Shown: positions 25,185 through 39,900 of the stretch, piece after piece | Numbering within the stretch: the first letter of the stretch is position 1 | Layout of the letters: every line of letters begins with the position of its first letter | Assembly: GCA_026413225.1 (NCBI GenBank) | Contig: CM048576.1 | Coordinates: 256,501 to 320,500, forward strand | Length of the DNA stretch: 64,000 nt | Direction: 5' to 3' | Origin: Otis tarda | Lineage: Eukaryota; Chordata; Aves; Otidiformes; Otididae | Position numbers and translations under genes: made by a program | The notes under the pieces: model-generated | The model's database searches: none | Told to the model about the DNA's origin: nothing | Seen by the model: the letters and a program-made list of their open reading frames with translations, nothing else

Positions 25185-25460
25185 GCCTTGGGGGAAAAAA
25201 AGTTTATTCCGCAGCCAAATGCCAAAATTCAAGCGCCTGCCTATAAAGCAGCCCCACTGAGCACCGAGCTCCTTCGCACCCACCACGGCCCAAGCACTCG
25301 CGGTCCGGTCAACGGAGGAAAAGGGGAGCGGTGCAGCTGAAAGCTGAGCACGAGGAGCAGGAGAGAGGCAAGAGCTGGGAGGACAGGGCACAGCCCCGCT
25401 CTCTACTCACGACAGTCGCCAAAATATCAGGGCAAGGTGGGACACGGGCAGCTGCCCTCC
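25185..25460 (-). other. CCDC15: CCDC15 3' UTR and polyadenylation signal
   Basis: An AATAAA on the minus strand at 25203-25208 lies about 255 bases after the CCDC15 stop codon and is the nearest plausible 3' end. Confidence 0.65.
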
Positions 25461-27261
25461 TCACAGACGCTTCCCCGAGCGAGCGCAGAGAGCGGCCAAA
25501 CCTCGGAGCGGCAGCTTTGCAGAGGAGCTGCCGTCGGTGGGGTGGCAGGACAAGACAACGGACTGCAGAGCGCGGCTGTAGGCTGGGTGGGAAAAGGGAC
25601 ACAGAAGCAGCACTGAGAGACGAACATTTCAGTCACGGTGTGAAGCCGAGCTTGGCTTCAGCCTTTTACCATAAAGCGCAGAGAAAAACTGGTTTTTAAG
25701 ATAAATCGACATGTCTCTCATTCTCCACGGGCTTGTTTGCACGCTTCCAGTGTGCGAGTCAAAGCAGAAAAGCTGAAGATTTTTTATAAAGCCCCGATTT
25801 CTCTTTTTTTTTTTTTTCTCCCCCTCTAGAAGACAACTCCCAGCTACTCAGCCAGGTATTTTTCCAAGCTGTATTCACGATCAGAGCACTCCCCACCACC
25901 TAACAAAAACAATTTCCACCACCTTCTTGTACCTTCCCACCAGAAGAGTCAGTGTTAAGGCAAAGAGGCTTCCTCCAGAAGCAGGAGCTCCCACCTTTAT
26001 GGTTCTTGTAGAAGACACAGTTGTTGGCGCAGGTATCCGGGTGGGAAGCCCAAAAATCAGACCCACAGGAGCACAGCAGGGGCAAGTCGATGTTGTGGAG
26101 TTCTATCTTCTCCCTCAACTGGGCTCTTAGAGCTTCCACATACCTGCAAGGGATATAAAAATTCACCTTTGGCAGGAACACCCGGCCCCACGTAAGGCAG
26201 ATGTGGCCATACCTCACGTACTCCTTCTTTCGCTGCTGGTTTTCTTTTGTCTTTGCTCTCCTCTCCTCCAGTTTAAGCTGGGCCAAGGTTTCACAGGTTC
26301 CCTCTCCTGTAGGGGGTTCTCGCTGGTCAGCTGTCTCTGTCTCCTGCATCCTCCGCTCTTCCACACGGCGCTGGTTCTCCTTCCCGCTCTTCATCCTGCA
26401 AGCGCCCGCAGACACTCAGAGGAGCTTCGCCATCCCAACCTCCGCTTCCCGGTTGTGAGATCGCAGCTTCCAGGACAGGGAGCACAGGTGGGCTGTAGAG
26501 GAGCACGGGGTACAGCGGAGAATCTCCAAGGATCCCACACCTCCCCTAAAATAGGTTTTAAGTGGCGTTTTTAACCAAATCTTCCCCTATTTCTCCCTCA
26601 CGCCTACACGGCACGCTGGCCCTGTCGGTGAACAGGGGACGCAAAGCGCGTTCCCTCACCAAGCGGCAACTCCGGAGCGCAGACTTTAAACTGAGGCATC
26701 TGCAATTTTAGCCCTGCTGATAGGTACCAAACGCAGTAACATGTTACAGGCTGATCACTGCCAAAAGGCATTAAAAAAATAAAATAAAATAAAATAAAAA
26801 AATCAAGACTGAGTAGAAGCCAAGAGGAGAAAGCATAATTGAATGAGACATTTTGGATATTCCTCCATTTGGGGGATTCAAATGTTTACATCCAGAAGAA
26901 AAATGCTGAAGCCAAACTTCTCTAGTCAAGCTATAAACTCCAAAATGTTTTTTAAACGAAGTGGTAATAGAGCTGTAACTACCCCACCATAAATCTTCCA
27001 CTATAGAAACTAAGGCCAAGGCCAACTTAAGGCTTTACACTAAGTAATTACAAAACCAGCTCTTTTCCGCGTACGCTCCGAGCAGCTCGTGGCTCCAGCA
27101 GCACCCCTGCAACTGAGGGGAAAAGTAAAACAACTAAATATAATAAAAAGATATCATGTTAACTAGGAAGTCCCTGGTGTCTGGCCAGCACATGCAGAGC
27201 AGGAAAAGGTCTCCGAAGCTCCCACGTGCAAACTTAAATGGCAGGAATGTGGCCAGAAGAG

Positions 27262-27292
<31 letters not shown>

Positions 27293-30200
27293 TTTTAAGA
27301 CTGGCAATTTGTCTCCAAAAAGCGACCATGAAAAACCTGCCCTCAGGTGCCTGTGTTGCTCCCACAGAGCCAGCATTAAGGGTCAGACATGGTCAGAGCT
27401 ACACTGTTTTATTTTAAGGCAAGGCAGAGATAGAAACAACAAAAAAAATTTAGAATCTCTTTCCTATTTTGGTGTGAATTTGCAGAGCCCCTCAATGAAA
27501 ACCTTAAAAGGGAGAAGATGACTAAAGGACAAGTACTGATACTTTTACCTAGAGATCGAGTTTTCAACTCTGGAACAAACGCTAGGAAATCTTTTTATTA
27601 CACTATATACATTTATAGCCGCTGAGGGTGAAGGCTCCAATATTAAAAACCCCAGAGATAAGATCAGTTTAACGATGACGATGCGACCTCACCCCAAACT
27701 TTCTAAATGCCAACTGCAGCACAGGGTCTTGCCATCGGTTCCCAAGAGCTGGGTGAGCTGTAACCCTGCCAGCGATCATTTCAGCTCCCCGCTCCTACCC
27801 AAGCTGCGCAGGGACTCAGAAAACAGACAGAGAAGCGCTGAGCGCCCCGAAGGACGCGACATGGCCCCAGGGTCTCTGTCAAGGGCCTGGTCAAACGAAT
27901 CCCACCCCAGGGTTAACAGACTGGGGCTAAAAAAGCAAAGCCAGGAGACAAGTCAGGCTTCACATCTGGCACTTGTATCACAGGGCTTCTTTCAACATAC
28001 TCCAATTTTTAAAAATTGGATAAAAGTGGCTTTTTTTTAACCCATTGGGGGAACCTTGCAGCCAGGGAGGCAGAATACTATTCATCGTGTGTGGTCTTTT
28101 TTTTTTTTTCTTTTCTTTCATATCAAGCTGTTCAGTCTTCTCAAAGCCTCTGTGTTCAGGCTGCAGAAGCGCTTTCCAAAATATTGCTGCCTGGTTCATG
28201 CCAGACAAGTGCCCCAAACCCTTCTGGCCTTATGAAGGGCCTGGCCTGTGTCCCTGCGAGGCTGAGCTCTCATCTGCCCGTACTCACTCGGCGATTCTCT
28301 TCTGCCTCTCTCTCTGCCTCCGCTGTTCCTTCACTTGCTCTCGCTCAATGTCCATAAAGAGGCGCCTGTACCTCAGGTACTCGTTCCGACGCTGCAGGGA
28401 AGAAGAGGTCCTTTGAGAAGGACACCTGGGATTGATATCGAGCAATATCAGGGTAGAAACCTCACTCCTTCCCCAAGAGACCCTCAAACATCTCCCAGTG
28501 CACGTGCCACAGGACTGAGGAGCTGGAGAAGTCAGTGGTTAGCTAGGAGTGGAGGACCAAGACGTCTCGGAACATCAGAGAACCAGCGTCCCCTGACTGA
28601 ACCTTCCTACGGACGGAAGCTCTGCCACATGACAAATTCCTCAACTCTCACTTCAATGCACTTCACCAGAGCGCTACGAGCTGGAGTCCAAGAGGCTGGT
28701 CCTGGAGGCCAGAAAGTTTAAGGAGCGGATTTTATTCCCCCCACCCCTCCCATCAACACCAAGAGTTTGGGGCCAAGTTTATCCACCTCATCCAAAGCAG
28801 CGAGCCCGGCACAGCTGGAGATAAAGGAGCGGGGGAGATCAAGCCAAAAGGGGAGAAAGCTGGATGGAAAAAAACCATGCGGAAGACAGTGTTGCAAAAC
28901 CAGTTATCTCAGGGTGGATCAGAGCCAAGGAGATAAAAAGCAAGGGGCAGAGGGAAGCGCTGGGGGCAGGAACAGCCTGACAGGCCCAAGCTGCTGTCAT
29001 GCTGTCTAGACACCACAACCGGATTTCAGATCAGTTTGTTGGAAAAATGCATGTAAGGAACAACAATAACAACATGCAATTCGTTCAAAGTCAAGTTTTA
29101 CCCCATCAGCTGCAAGAAAGCTGACAAAAGAAGAAAGAAGCGTTCCTCTTCCTGTCAGAAGGAAGCAGGAAAATAAAAGTCACTTTGTCAGACATCCCAG
29201 AGAAACACCATTCCTTTGCGTCGCCTAGATTAACGCAAGCCAACCCTTCAGCATTATTGAGATCCCAGGTTTGTTGGGAGGAGCACGTAATGGTTGCGCT
29301 TTTGTTCATGATGGACAGAAAAAAAAAAAAAAAAAAAAAAAAGACCTGAGCCACCATCAGTGCTGACAAAGTTAGAGCCCTAAAATGGAGATGAAATGCT
29401 GAGGACTTGGCTCCAGCAGACAAACCTGCTTCTCTGTTTCCTCTTGGTCTGCGCCAGCCCAGAGCACGAGGGGAGCTCGGTCATCAGCATGCGGCCGCTG
29501 GGGAGGCTCGGGCAAGCTCGAGTCCTTCACTGATCCGTCACGGAACTGGAAGATAACATTAAGAGAGCAGCATCTTCAGGGTCAAGTTTCTCATCTTCCC
29601 TCAGCAAAATACTCCTCTGTCCATGATCCTGACAGTCCTCAATGGGGTAACCCACCTATGAGCTGGGGTGGGTTTTTTTGGAGGTATAGACAGGAGAGAC
29701 ATGTAGGACATCTTAGTCCAGGAGCCTGAGCATCAAAGCTTTATCAAAGCACTTCTAAACATACCCTTGGGGAGGTTTCCAGTACAGACTCACACCTCGC
29801 CTTCCCAAACCTTCAGTCTGAGGTGCAATAACAACAACAATAAATAACAATAACAAAAGTGTCAGGGCAGTTGTCTCTCAAAACCTCAGCATAAACCTCC
29901 GCCTTCCTCCTTCCAGTCAAGCCAGTATTTCTGCTCTTAGCTGGATGAATCACTGGCTACAGCCGGGCACATGCCGCTATGGCCCTACACTAATTACTCC
30001 AGGTAATCAGGGCAAAACATTTCCACACCTCAGGTGTTTAACAACAGCCTGCCCGAAAACAAAAGAGGAATCGATAAATACATTAGTACAGTTCATGCCT
30101 CTAAGGGAGGTGTTTCCCCAGCCTGGAGGCACAAGAATCACCGGAGCAGGCACAAATAAAAACCCTTTTGAAGCCACAGCTGTAGATGAAAGCTGTGAAA

Positions 30201-33200
30201 CAGAAGCCGCTGAGCCTGGTTTTGATGACAGTAGGCTTCAGAGGTAACCAAGCCTTGAGGGAGCAACTGCTCTACTTCCAGCAGCCTCACTGTCTCTGCC
30301 GAAATAAACTCCAATCCCAAAGATTCAAACCTCTTAAGACCAACTGGCCCAGCCCTGTACGAGTCTTACCTTTTCAAACTCAATTTTGATATAGAAGTCA
30401 TCGTCTTGCTCAGCTTGATGCGGGGCCGGCCGCTGGTCTTGCAGTTCAGCTGGAAGATCGTGATGTCCTGCTAGAACCAACTGCTCGCTCTCATCTTCCG
30501 CAGGCGCTGTGGCCATCTTGCAAGACTCCGAATTCTGGAGGAGAAGGGAGAGAGATGGGTGTAAATATGGAATTTAAATGCAGCTGCTTCAGTACCCAGG
30601 GCAAAGTCAACATCCTCCTGTGCAGGTTGCAAGCAGCTTTAACCCGAGGGCGCTTGTTCCGCAGTCAGTCGGGATCTGGTGGGCAGCAACGCAATGCAAC
30701 GCAAGCGTCACTACAGGCCACGAGAGCCAGAAAAAAAAAAAACAACGAATTTAGCAGGGTAACTCACGACTACTTTCTCACCAACGGCAGAAGCAGAGGG
30801 ACAGACACGTGTGGGGCGAAGGAAAAAACAAGGGAAAGGCCTCTCCAGGCACTGCTTCGCAACCGCAAAGAGTTGGGGGGGTGGTGGGATCTCTTGAGCA
30901 TGGAGCATACTCCTTCAGATGGCAAGCGGGCAGGTTCTTTGTTTCACTCCCCCACGGGGATCCCGGCGTGGATGAGCAAGGAGCTCCCGGACCAACTGAA
31001 AGTAAAAAAGGAGGCCTACAGAGGGTGGAAACAGAGACAGGTAGCCTGGGAGGTCTACAGAGAGGCTGCGCGAGTGGCCAGGGATAAGGTAAGGAAGGCC
31101 AAAGCCCTGGCAGAACTGAATCTGGCCAGGGATATAAAATGCAACAAGAAGAGCTTTTATAGGTACGTAGGGGACAAAAGAAAGTCCAGGGAAAATGTAG
31201 GCCCCCTCCGGAAGGGAACTGGTGTCCTGGTTACCCAGGACATGGAGAAGGCTGAGGTACTCAATGACTTTTTTGCATCAGTCTTCACCGACAAGAGTTC
31301 CTGTCCCACCACCCAAGCTGTAGAAGGTGCAAGCAGGGACTGCGAGGATGAAGAACCACCCATTGTACTCGAAGAGCAGGTTCGGGATCATCTGAGGAAC
31401 CTAAAGGTGCACAAGTCCATGGGATCTGATGAGATCCATCCGCGGGTCCTGAGGGAACTGGCGGATGAAGTTGCCAAGCCACTGGCCATCATATTTGAGA
31501 AATCGTGGTGGTCTGGTGAGGTCCCGATGACTGGAAGAGAGGGAACATAACCCCAATTTTTAAAAAGGGGAACAAGGAAGACCTGGGTAACTACAGGCCG
31601 GTCAGCCTCACCTCCGTGCCTGGCAAGGTCACGGAGCAGATTCTCCTGGAAACCATGCTAAGGCACATGGAGAGCAAGGAGGTGGTTGGTGACAGCCAAC
31701 ATGGCTTCACCAAGGGCAGATTGTGCCTGACCAATTTGGTGGCCTTCTATGACGGGGTGACAGCATCAGTGGACAAGGGACGAGCAACTGACATCATCTA
31801 CCTGGGCTTGTGCAAAGCTTTTGACACTGTCCCGCACGACATCCTTCTCTCTAAACTAGAGAGACATGGGTTTGATGGACGGACCACTCGGTGGATAAGG
31901 AGTTGGCTGGATGGCCGCACTCAGAGAGTGGTGGTCAACGGCTCAATGTCCATGTGGAGACTGGTCACGAGTGGCGTCCCTCAGGGGTCCGTGCTGGGCC
32001 CGGCCCCGTTCAACATCTTTGTTGGCGACATGGACAGTGGGGTAGAGTGCAACCTCAGCAAGTTCACCGATGACACCAAGCTGTGTGGTGCCGTCGACAC
32101 GCTGGAAGGGAGGGATGCCATCCAGAGGGACCTTGACAGGTTGGAGAGGTGGGCCCGTGCCAACCTCATGAAGTTCAACCAGGCCAAGTGCAAGGTCCTG
32201 CACCTGGGTCATGGCAATCCCAGGCACAAATCCAGGCTGGGCGGAGAATGGATTGAGAGCAGCCCTGAGGAGAAGGACTTGGGAGCGATGGTGGACGAGA
32301 AGCTCAACATGAGTGGGCAATGTGCCCTTGCGGCCCAGAAGGCCAACCGCATCCTGGGCTGCATCAAGAGGAGCGTGGCCAGCAGGTCGAGGGAGGTGAT
32401 TCTGCCCCTCTGCTCTGCCCTGGTGAGACCCCACCTGGAGTACTGTGTCCAGTTCTGGAGCCCCCAACACAAGAAGGACATGGACCAGTTGGAGAAGGTT
32501 CAGAGGAGGGCCACAAAGATGATAGAAGGGCTGGAGCACCTCTCTTATGAGGCCAGGCTGAGAGAGCTGGGGCTGTTCAGCCTGGAGAAGAGGAGGCTCC
32601 GGGAAGACCTGATAGCGGTCTTCCAGTGCCTAAAGGGGGCCTACAAGAAAGATGGGGAGAAGCTGTTCAGTAGGGCCTGTTGCAATAAGACAAGGAGTAA
32701 TGGTTTTAAAATAGAGGGGGGAAGATTTAGATTGGAAAGTAGGAAAAAATTTTTCACAATGCGAGTTATAGAACACTGTCCCAGGTTGCCCAGAGAGGTG
32801 GTGGCTGCCCCATCCCTGGAAACCTTCAAGGCCAGGCTGGATGAGGCTCTGAGCAACCGGATCTGGTTGGGAATGTCCCTGCTCCTTGCAGGGGGGTTGG
32901 ACTAGATGACCTTTGAAGGTCCCTTCCAACCCTAACCATTCTATGATTCTATGGCAATTAACAATATTTTGAGAGGCAGCAGATTGTTTCCTACAAACTA
33001 AAAGAATCAAAATGCCAGAAGCAAGCTCAAAGCCAGGATTATTTTTTTTTTCCTTTTCCCCTGCTTTGCTGTCCCTTCAGCATGCTAGGAGGGGAAGAGC
33101 AGGACTGCTGACAGAGGGAGAGGATGGATCAACAGGAGGAGAGCATGTCATGCTGGGGATCCCTTGAGATGGCTCTGCTGCAATCCAGGAAGGACAGATG

Positions 33201-36200
33201 ACAGCCTGGAGTTAGTCTGAACGTGAAATTATTCGATAGGCATAAGAATTATTCTATCAACTCCGTTATGACAGAAACACGATGCAGAAGAACTTCTTTG
33301 GTGAGGGCACGGGAACAGAGAGGAATGGCTTTGTAAAGAAGCTCTGAAGCCCTGAAGGAAATGAAACTGTAGAGGAAAAAAAACAAACCCAACTTTGGTG
33401 AATGATCAGTTGGGGAAAAGAATTTGGGTGCTGTCATGCTGGGGACCTACAGCAATCTACCAAACCCTAAGGGCAAAGTGGCTGAAGACTGGGCGAACAG
33501 GATCATCCGAAACACAGGACAGGTCATTTCCACGCAACTACCATCTAGGTATCTGCTTGGGAAAGCAAGGAAGAAACTCTCAGAATGTTTTTTGACCTGA
33601 AAAGAAATCTCTGGGAGAGAGGAAGAGCAACAATTTTGGGAACATGGATTACTGATCACAAGGAATGCAACTCTTTAGAGGAAAGGAGCGGGGAGGGGGG
33701 GGTGGTCGGGAAGAAAAGAAAAATGCAGAAAACAGGACTGAAACAACAGTTCCTTTAAACTGAGGAAGCACTAACTGCCCAGCTGGAGTGGAAAGACACG
33801 AAGTGCAGCGCGAGACACCCCTGGCTTGAGCCCCAAGCTCTCCTGGCACCCACGATCCACGTGCGCATGAGCACGGAGGAAGCGGAACGTGGGTCAGATT
33901 ACTGAAGGAATTGCATGCAGGAGACAACACAAGCACGTGGAAACAAAAAAAAACCCAAACCCAAAACAAGTGTCAGTAAGGCCAAAACTCTAAGTAAAAA
34001 AATAAAACACAAGAGATCAAGGTGACAAGTCAGGCTTTAGTAAGGAACTCGCTACTCAAGACCGACAGCCATTAGAGGACACCCAGAAAACCAGCGTTTT
34101 ACGCTTCTGGGCGCTGGCGTCCGGCTAAAAGGCTTGCCCTGAGCTAAGCAAGAAAAAAATCTTGGGTTATTACGGGGAAGAAAAAGTCAGATTATTCCCA
34201 GAAGGTGAGGTTTTTCAGCAAGCAGGATCTGCCAGGAGCTGCAGACTAGCTGCTAAGACAAGCTGCAGACAAGCTGCAGACAAGCCCCCTCCCCAAAAAT
34301 CTGTGGAGGTCCAGTTTATCAGGAAAGTGCACAGCTAGAGTATCTCTCTTTATTTAGAGGAAGGGAAAAGGAAGTACTAAAGTACTAAAGGCTACTGAGT
34401 GTAGCCTCAGGAGTTTAACTGTCTGACTTTTGGCAAAAGAAAAGGAAATCACCTCGTAAACTGCCTGTAATCTGCTAGAAAGTGAGATAAGCAGCCATCA
34501 GCAGAGATTTCTCACACCATCAAGTCACGCCTAGCCGGTTCAAATTTCTCCTACAACGGGAGAAAGTGGCCTCAGGCAAAGCACAGCAGAAGACATCTCG
34601 ATTTTAGCCTAGCTTCTCATGTGGCCAAATTCAACACCTGTGTAGGAAAATATCTGTTAGATGGAGCTATTACAGGGGAGGCGCAACGCTGATTAAAAAC
34701 ATTTCCCAGATTCAGTCTCAGGAGTTCACTGCACAAAACTAGTCGAAGAACTCGGTGGGCTCTGCTCAATAATTTCATTATCAGCCTGGATGACGGAAGA
34801 AGGAAGTGTCTTGATTACACTGGCTGACCCCAACCAAGCCACTTGAGGTTGCAGAATTATTTGAGAACAGGCTAAAAATGCTTGGGTTCAAACCAAAGAA
34901 AGCAGTTTGAACAGATAGCACAAGGAAATTCAGCGCAGACAAGCGCAAAGGGCAAGGCAGCGCGCTACAGCAGCAATTACCAGGGCGGTTAAGCCAGCGG
35001 CATGGCAGCCTTCTGCACCTGAAGAGAAGGGAATGAGCTGCTGTCCTGCCTAGTTGTGACCATGGCAAACCTTCATGCAGGGAGAAAGATTCAGATTAAT
35101 ATTAGAGCTTTTTTCCCCTCTACTGTCTTGAAGTAATAAAACAGAGTCATGCAATAAATTAATGCATTCCTCCCAGAATAAATTGCCAAGGGAAGCTGTT
35201 AAATCCTCCTTGCCAGAGGTCTGAAGCAAGCGTTGATTGACTGTAGCTGCAGTCAGGTTCAAGTGGGCGGACGGCCCCCAGTCCCTCCCAGCCTTGTTTC
35301 TCACTGCCATGGATGACTCGCCATGGGACTCCCCCGCTTGCCATCCTCTGTAACCCTCCGGCTTGCACGGGCCATGGCTATTAATCACGCGAGGCTTTAG
35401 CGCTGCCAATAGCCAAGTAATGAATCACTCCATCTTGCCCAGTGGTCTGAATGTGCTAAGGACTTAAACAGACGGTATGTTCAGTGTCTGAAACAGATAA
35501 GAAGTTTTCCAGCCTATAATTATACTGTTTCTGCGACTCTTGTTCGCAAAGCTGACTTCCTTGAACAGAAATCCAAGAGTACACAGAGGGGGAAGAGCCA
35601 GACTAGCCCTTACACAAAAGGTATTTTCGAGATAACAGCCAGCCAAGATCTACTTCACCTTTGACGAACCTGAGAAAGAGATGGGAATGAAGAATTGCAA
35701 GATGGGCAGGAAACTGGCTCCAGAGGAGGCAATGAGACAAAATACCAGGTCAGGTTGCTGCTGGTCTTTTCCGGGATGGACAAAGTATGTCAGTTTAAGA
35801 AAGCTCTTGGCACAGAAAGCAGGATAACAGCTGCGGCAAAAAGCCACTTATGAGTGACAAAAGCCAGGTGAAATTCAATGGAACAAAAGGCGAGGCACTG
35901 ACTTCCTTCCGTGGCTCCTACACGCTGCTTCAAGGAAAACAGGTGTGTGTGCCAACAATCCTCTACCAGAAGCCAGCCCCAGGTGAGGAAAACTCTCCAG
36001 ATCTTTGCCACCCACAGGAAACAAGGAATTGATGCAAGGGAAGGAGTTGTTGGTGTTTGTTGAAGAAATAAAAGCACCTAAGGGGAGGACTGATCATTGC
36101 ATTCCTCCCAGATCACAATCTCAGTATTCAAAAAAATCTTTTTTGACTTCTGGCTTCCTAGTTTATTTCTCTGTGGAGACATTTTCACCCACTTTATTCT

Positions 36201-36951
36201 GCTGCCTCCTCTCAAAGGCAGCAAGAACAAAGGGACAGAGCTCTCGGGTCACCGAAATCCATGGGCTAACCGTCAGCTGGGTCGCAAAAGCCCAGCTGTT
36301 TCACTTCTGCTAGAGAAACAGACCAAACCACGCTCTGGATTTGCGCATTAGAGCAGAACTTCAACAGTTTGTGGGGCAACTCCTCTTACCCTACCCCAGG
36401 CATTCCTTGCTCACCTCTTGCGTCCAGACACCGCTGGGGAGTTCGGGGGGACCCGCTCCTTGGGGCACAGTTTTGCAGGACGCCAGCCTGCGCCGGACTT
36501 GCTTCACAGTATTGCTAAGCTGCCGTTAAGAGGGAAGGGAAAGACAAAAAAATGAGAGGTCACTAGTTGCTTTCCGTGAGGGCTACGCCAAGAAGCGTAG
36601 CTGCGCAGAAGAGATCTCCTAACGTACCCTGCTCCAACCACGGCGCTTTAATTAACAACAAAATTAGTGTAATAAACAAGTGTAAGGTAACCTGCAACCC
36701 AAGGGGTCTTTCTGAGCTGCCCCAAAGCACTGAAATACCGATCCAAGCACGGTAAAGGCCTTGGTTACAGCTCATCTGCTCCCAAATCACTTTGCCAAGA
36801 TGCCAGAAGTCCCAGATCCTGCCCTACGTCCAGCCAGAAGTGATATTCCGATATTCCGCCCCAAGGGAAGCAGTACTGCAAGTGGAATAACTCCAGCTCC
36901 TAGGTGAACATGCGTGCTTTATAAAATGCCACATGCAGCACAAACATCGCT

Positions 36952-36984
<33 letters not shown>

Positions 36985-39900
36985 ACCAAAACAGAACCTC
37001 TAACAGTCCCTAAGGCAGGTTTTCCAAGATTTTGCCATCCCACACTCCTGGTCTGCAGGACAGAAGCTGCAATGAGGTGGCACCACCTAGTGCCACCTCT
37101 CCCACATGACACGACTGCACAGCGACGAGTCCTTGTGTGGGGAGGGAAAATTTGCTGTTTTCTACAAGCAGCGGGGCAAGTACAACCACACATCCTCCAA
37201 GAAGCCATTTACCATCGGTTTTGAGGCTCTGATAAGGGCTGCGGAGGAGTACAACAATATTTAGTAAACCAGAGCAAAAACATAAGGCCATGTTTTATTC
37301 AATACTAAAAATAAAAATTAGAGATGTGTATAAAAGAGGGTAGAAAGAGATAAATATCGCCCGTCCTGCATTTCAAACCACAAAAAACCAGCATGAGGAA
37401 GCAGGGATGAAAAATGCAGGAGGAGAATCACTCACCTTGGCAGCCTGCAGCTGGAACGGCTCGCTTTGTGTCTCCTGGTGCTGTGCCGGGACAGCACGAG
37501 TGCTGGGACCACGGATGGCGGGCGCAGGGTGACTGCGAAACAGGCAGGTGTTCTTCCCAGGGGTCAAATGCAGCGCTGAGTCCACGTACTGCACAGCGAC
37601 GCAGCTCTCCCTCTCCGCCTGCTGGGACACAGAACCCAGAGTTAGAAAGCTACAGGCAAATCTCTGTCACCTGGCAAGACGTCACCCGCGCTGCATGGGA
37701 GTTGCCAGATCAATTTGGCAGCATTTCTCGAGACAGATATTTTCGCTCTCCACGCTCAGAGGAGCACAGAGTCGTCAGGAGCCGAAGGCACCCATGGGCT
37801 TTCAGCCGAGAGCGGTGCTAGCAGAGTTATGCGAGGACATCCCCACTCAACCATGCCTGCCGACCCCTGGAAAGAGCCCAAATGCCCCAGGGGCAGCCAA
37901 AACCATCGACATTTCAGTGTGTTCCCTTCTTTGCTCCGCAGCCAGTTTCTGCCAAGTCTCCCTGGCAGCTTGTTTAAAAGCAGAAAGGATTAAATATATT
38001 CACAGGATAATGTAAAACAAGCCCACAGGGGAAATGGGAAAGTGGAGACAGCGCTGCAGCGTCACTTGCAAACTGTTTGACCAAGCAGAAATGAGCTGCT
38101 TTGTTTAAACCTCGACCAGGAGACATCCACATCGCTCACTGGCCTGGCTGTTTTTTAACTCAGCACAATTCTGCACAGGGCGCCAGGACTCTGTTCTTCT
38201 GCAGTGCCAAGAGCCAGCGACTTTTCCGTGCAGAGGTAAAGGGCTCCTGAAGCGCCTGCAGCGCCGGAGCGAGCCAAGGCATCGCGCTGCCCTTGCTGGA
38301 GGGGACACCATTCGCGGCCGCGAGGTCTGCCGTGACCACAAGTTTCCTTGCTTTTTTTTTTTTTCTTATTAACACCATGACACAAGGTCTAGTGGGTTTT
38401 TTGGGTTAGTTTTGTTGTTGTTTTTTTGTTTGGTTGGTTTTTCAATTTACGCTGGTTTCAGAAGAGTTACTCCTGCAAGACTCCTGGTGAGGCAGGGAGA
38501 AAGCCTGGCTTACCGCCTCGTAGGACTTCTGCAGCTGCTGCTTTCTCCACAGCCGGACCTGCTGGTTCACCCGCTGCCTCACCTCTCCCTGGAATCGTCT
38601 CAGGCTGGCTGCCTTCTCCCGCTGCTGCTCCTTCAGCTCCTCCTCCACCCGAAACGCTGAAGCCTGCCAGAGGCAAAAGCAGATTTTACACGAGTTTTTG
38701 CTACCTCGCAGCTTTTATTCCACCTTCCCTTCCCGCACCTGTGTCTACAAGCCAGGCAAGCAGCACCCAGAGTGAACTTAACGATGTTTTGTTTCAAAAA
38801 AATCAATGTATTAACAGGTTGGGCAATGTCTGTTGAACTATTTTGAGCTTGGACTGAATCTAGCTAGCCAGATACAGAGTCAGAAATGTAGGGGGGGGGG
38901 GGGGGGGAAGGCAGCAGCCTCAGCCTCACACAGCAACTCCCAGAACCTGCTCCGACGAAAGGATGCTCAGATATTCCAAGCCTGGATCCGAAAGGAACAG
39001 GCCGGCTTCTGGTCCCATTAACGCTCTGTGAGAGTAGCAGGGAAGCAGTTTACAGAGCACACCACAGACAGGGCTACCGCTCTGAGAATGTTTTTACTGT
39101 CTGAAGATTAAAAGCAATGACCTAAAAAATCAGGTTTTTGGGGTGGTGGTTTTTTGGTGGGTTTTTTTTTTGTTGTTGTTTTGGTTTTTTTGTTTGTGGT
39201 TTTTGTTTTTTTGGTTTTTTTGGGGGTTTTTTTGTTTTTTTTTTTTTTTTTTAAGGTTCTTACTCATGCCAAGCAATTCTGCTGATGCTACCACAGTTTA
39301 AAAATCACTCTCCTGGGTGTCACTGCATCATGGCCCAAAGAAGAAAAAAAAAAAATCAGTGAAGGGCTGGAGGAAAGGGGCGAGTCTGAAAAAATCAACT
39401 TCGTAAACACCAGGACGGACGCTCCCTGCATCCCACTGACCACCAGGAACATCACCAGCAGCAAAGCAAGGTGGGCAGAACCACCCAAGGCGCAAAGACG
39501 AGGAGAAAATCTGCCCCATTAACGATGAAACCAAGGCAGAGCTACAGGAAACAGCACCATCGACAGCTTGTTCCGCTCCCCGCTGGCAACCTCATCAGCG
39601 ATTCTGATGCAGGAGGCATTAATATAGATTTTTTTTTAATATGATCTGCTGGCATATAAAAGGATATTAAATAAGCTCCGACAACGCTGTGTGCCCGCAT
39701 CCCCAGCTCTGTGCCGGGGGGTGAGGACCGGAAGCGCCCAGACCCCTCGAAGCAGTCAGGAAGAGCTCGGCTCCCCCAGAAGTTTCATGGTGCCGAGGTG
39801 GAAGTTATGCGGAATATGGAGATGATTCATTTCCATATATTATCTCAACCTTTCAGAATTTAAATTACAATATGGAAATAAATCATCTCAGAAGGGCAGG

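Noticed and set aside
35050-35409. 119-codon minus frame considered as a missing CCDC15 exon
   Set aside because: No acceptor and donor give phase 0 to phase 0 as required, and it does not resemble mammalian CCDC15.
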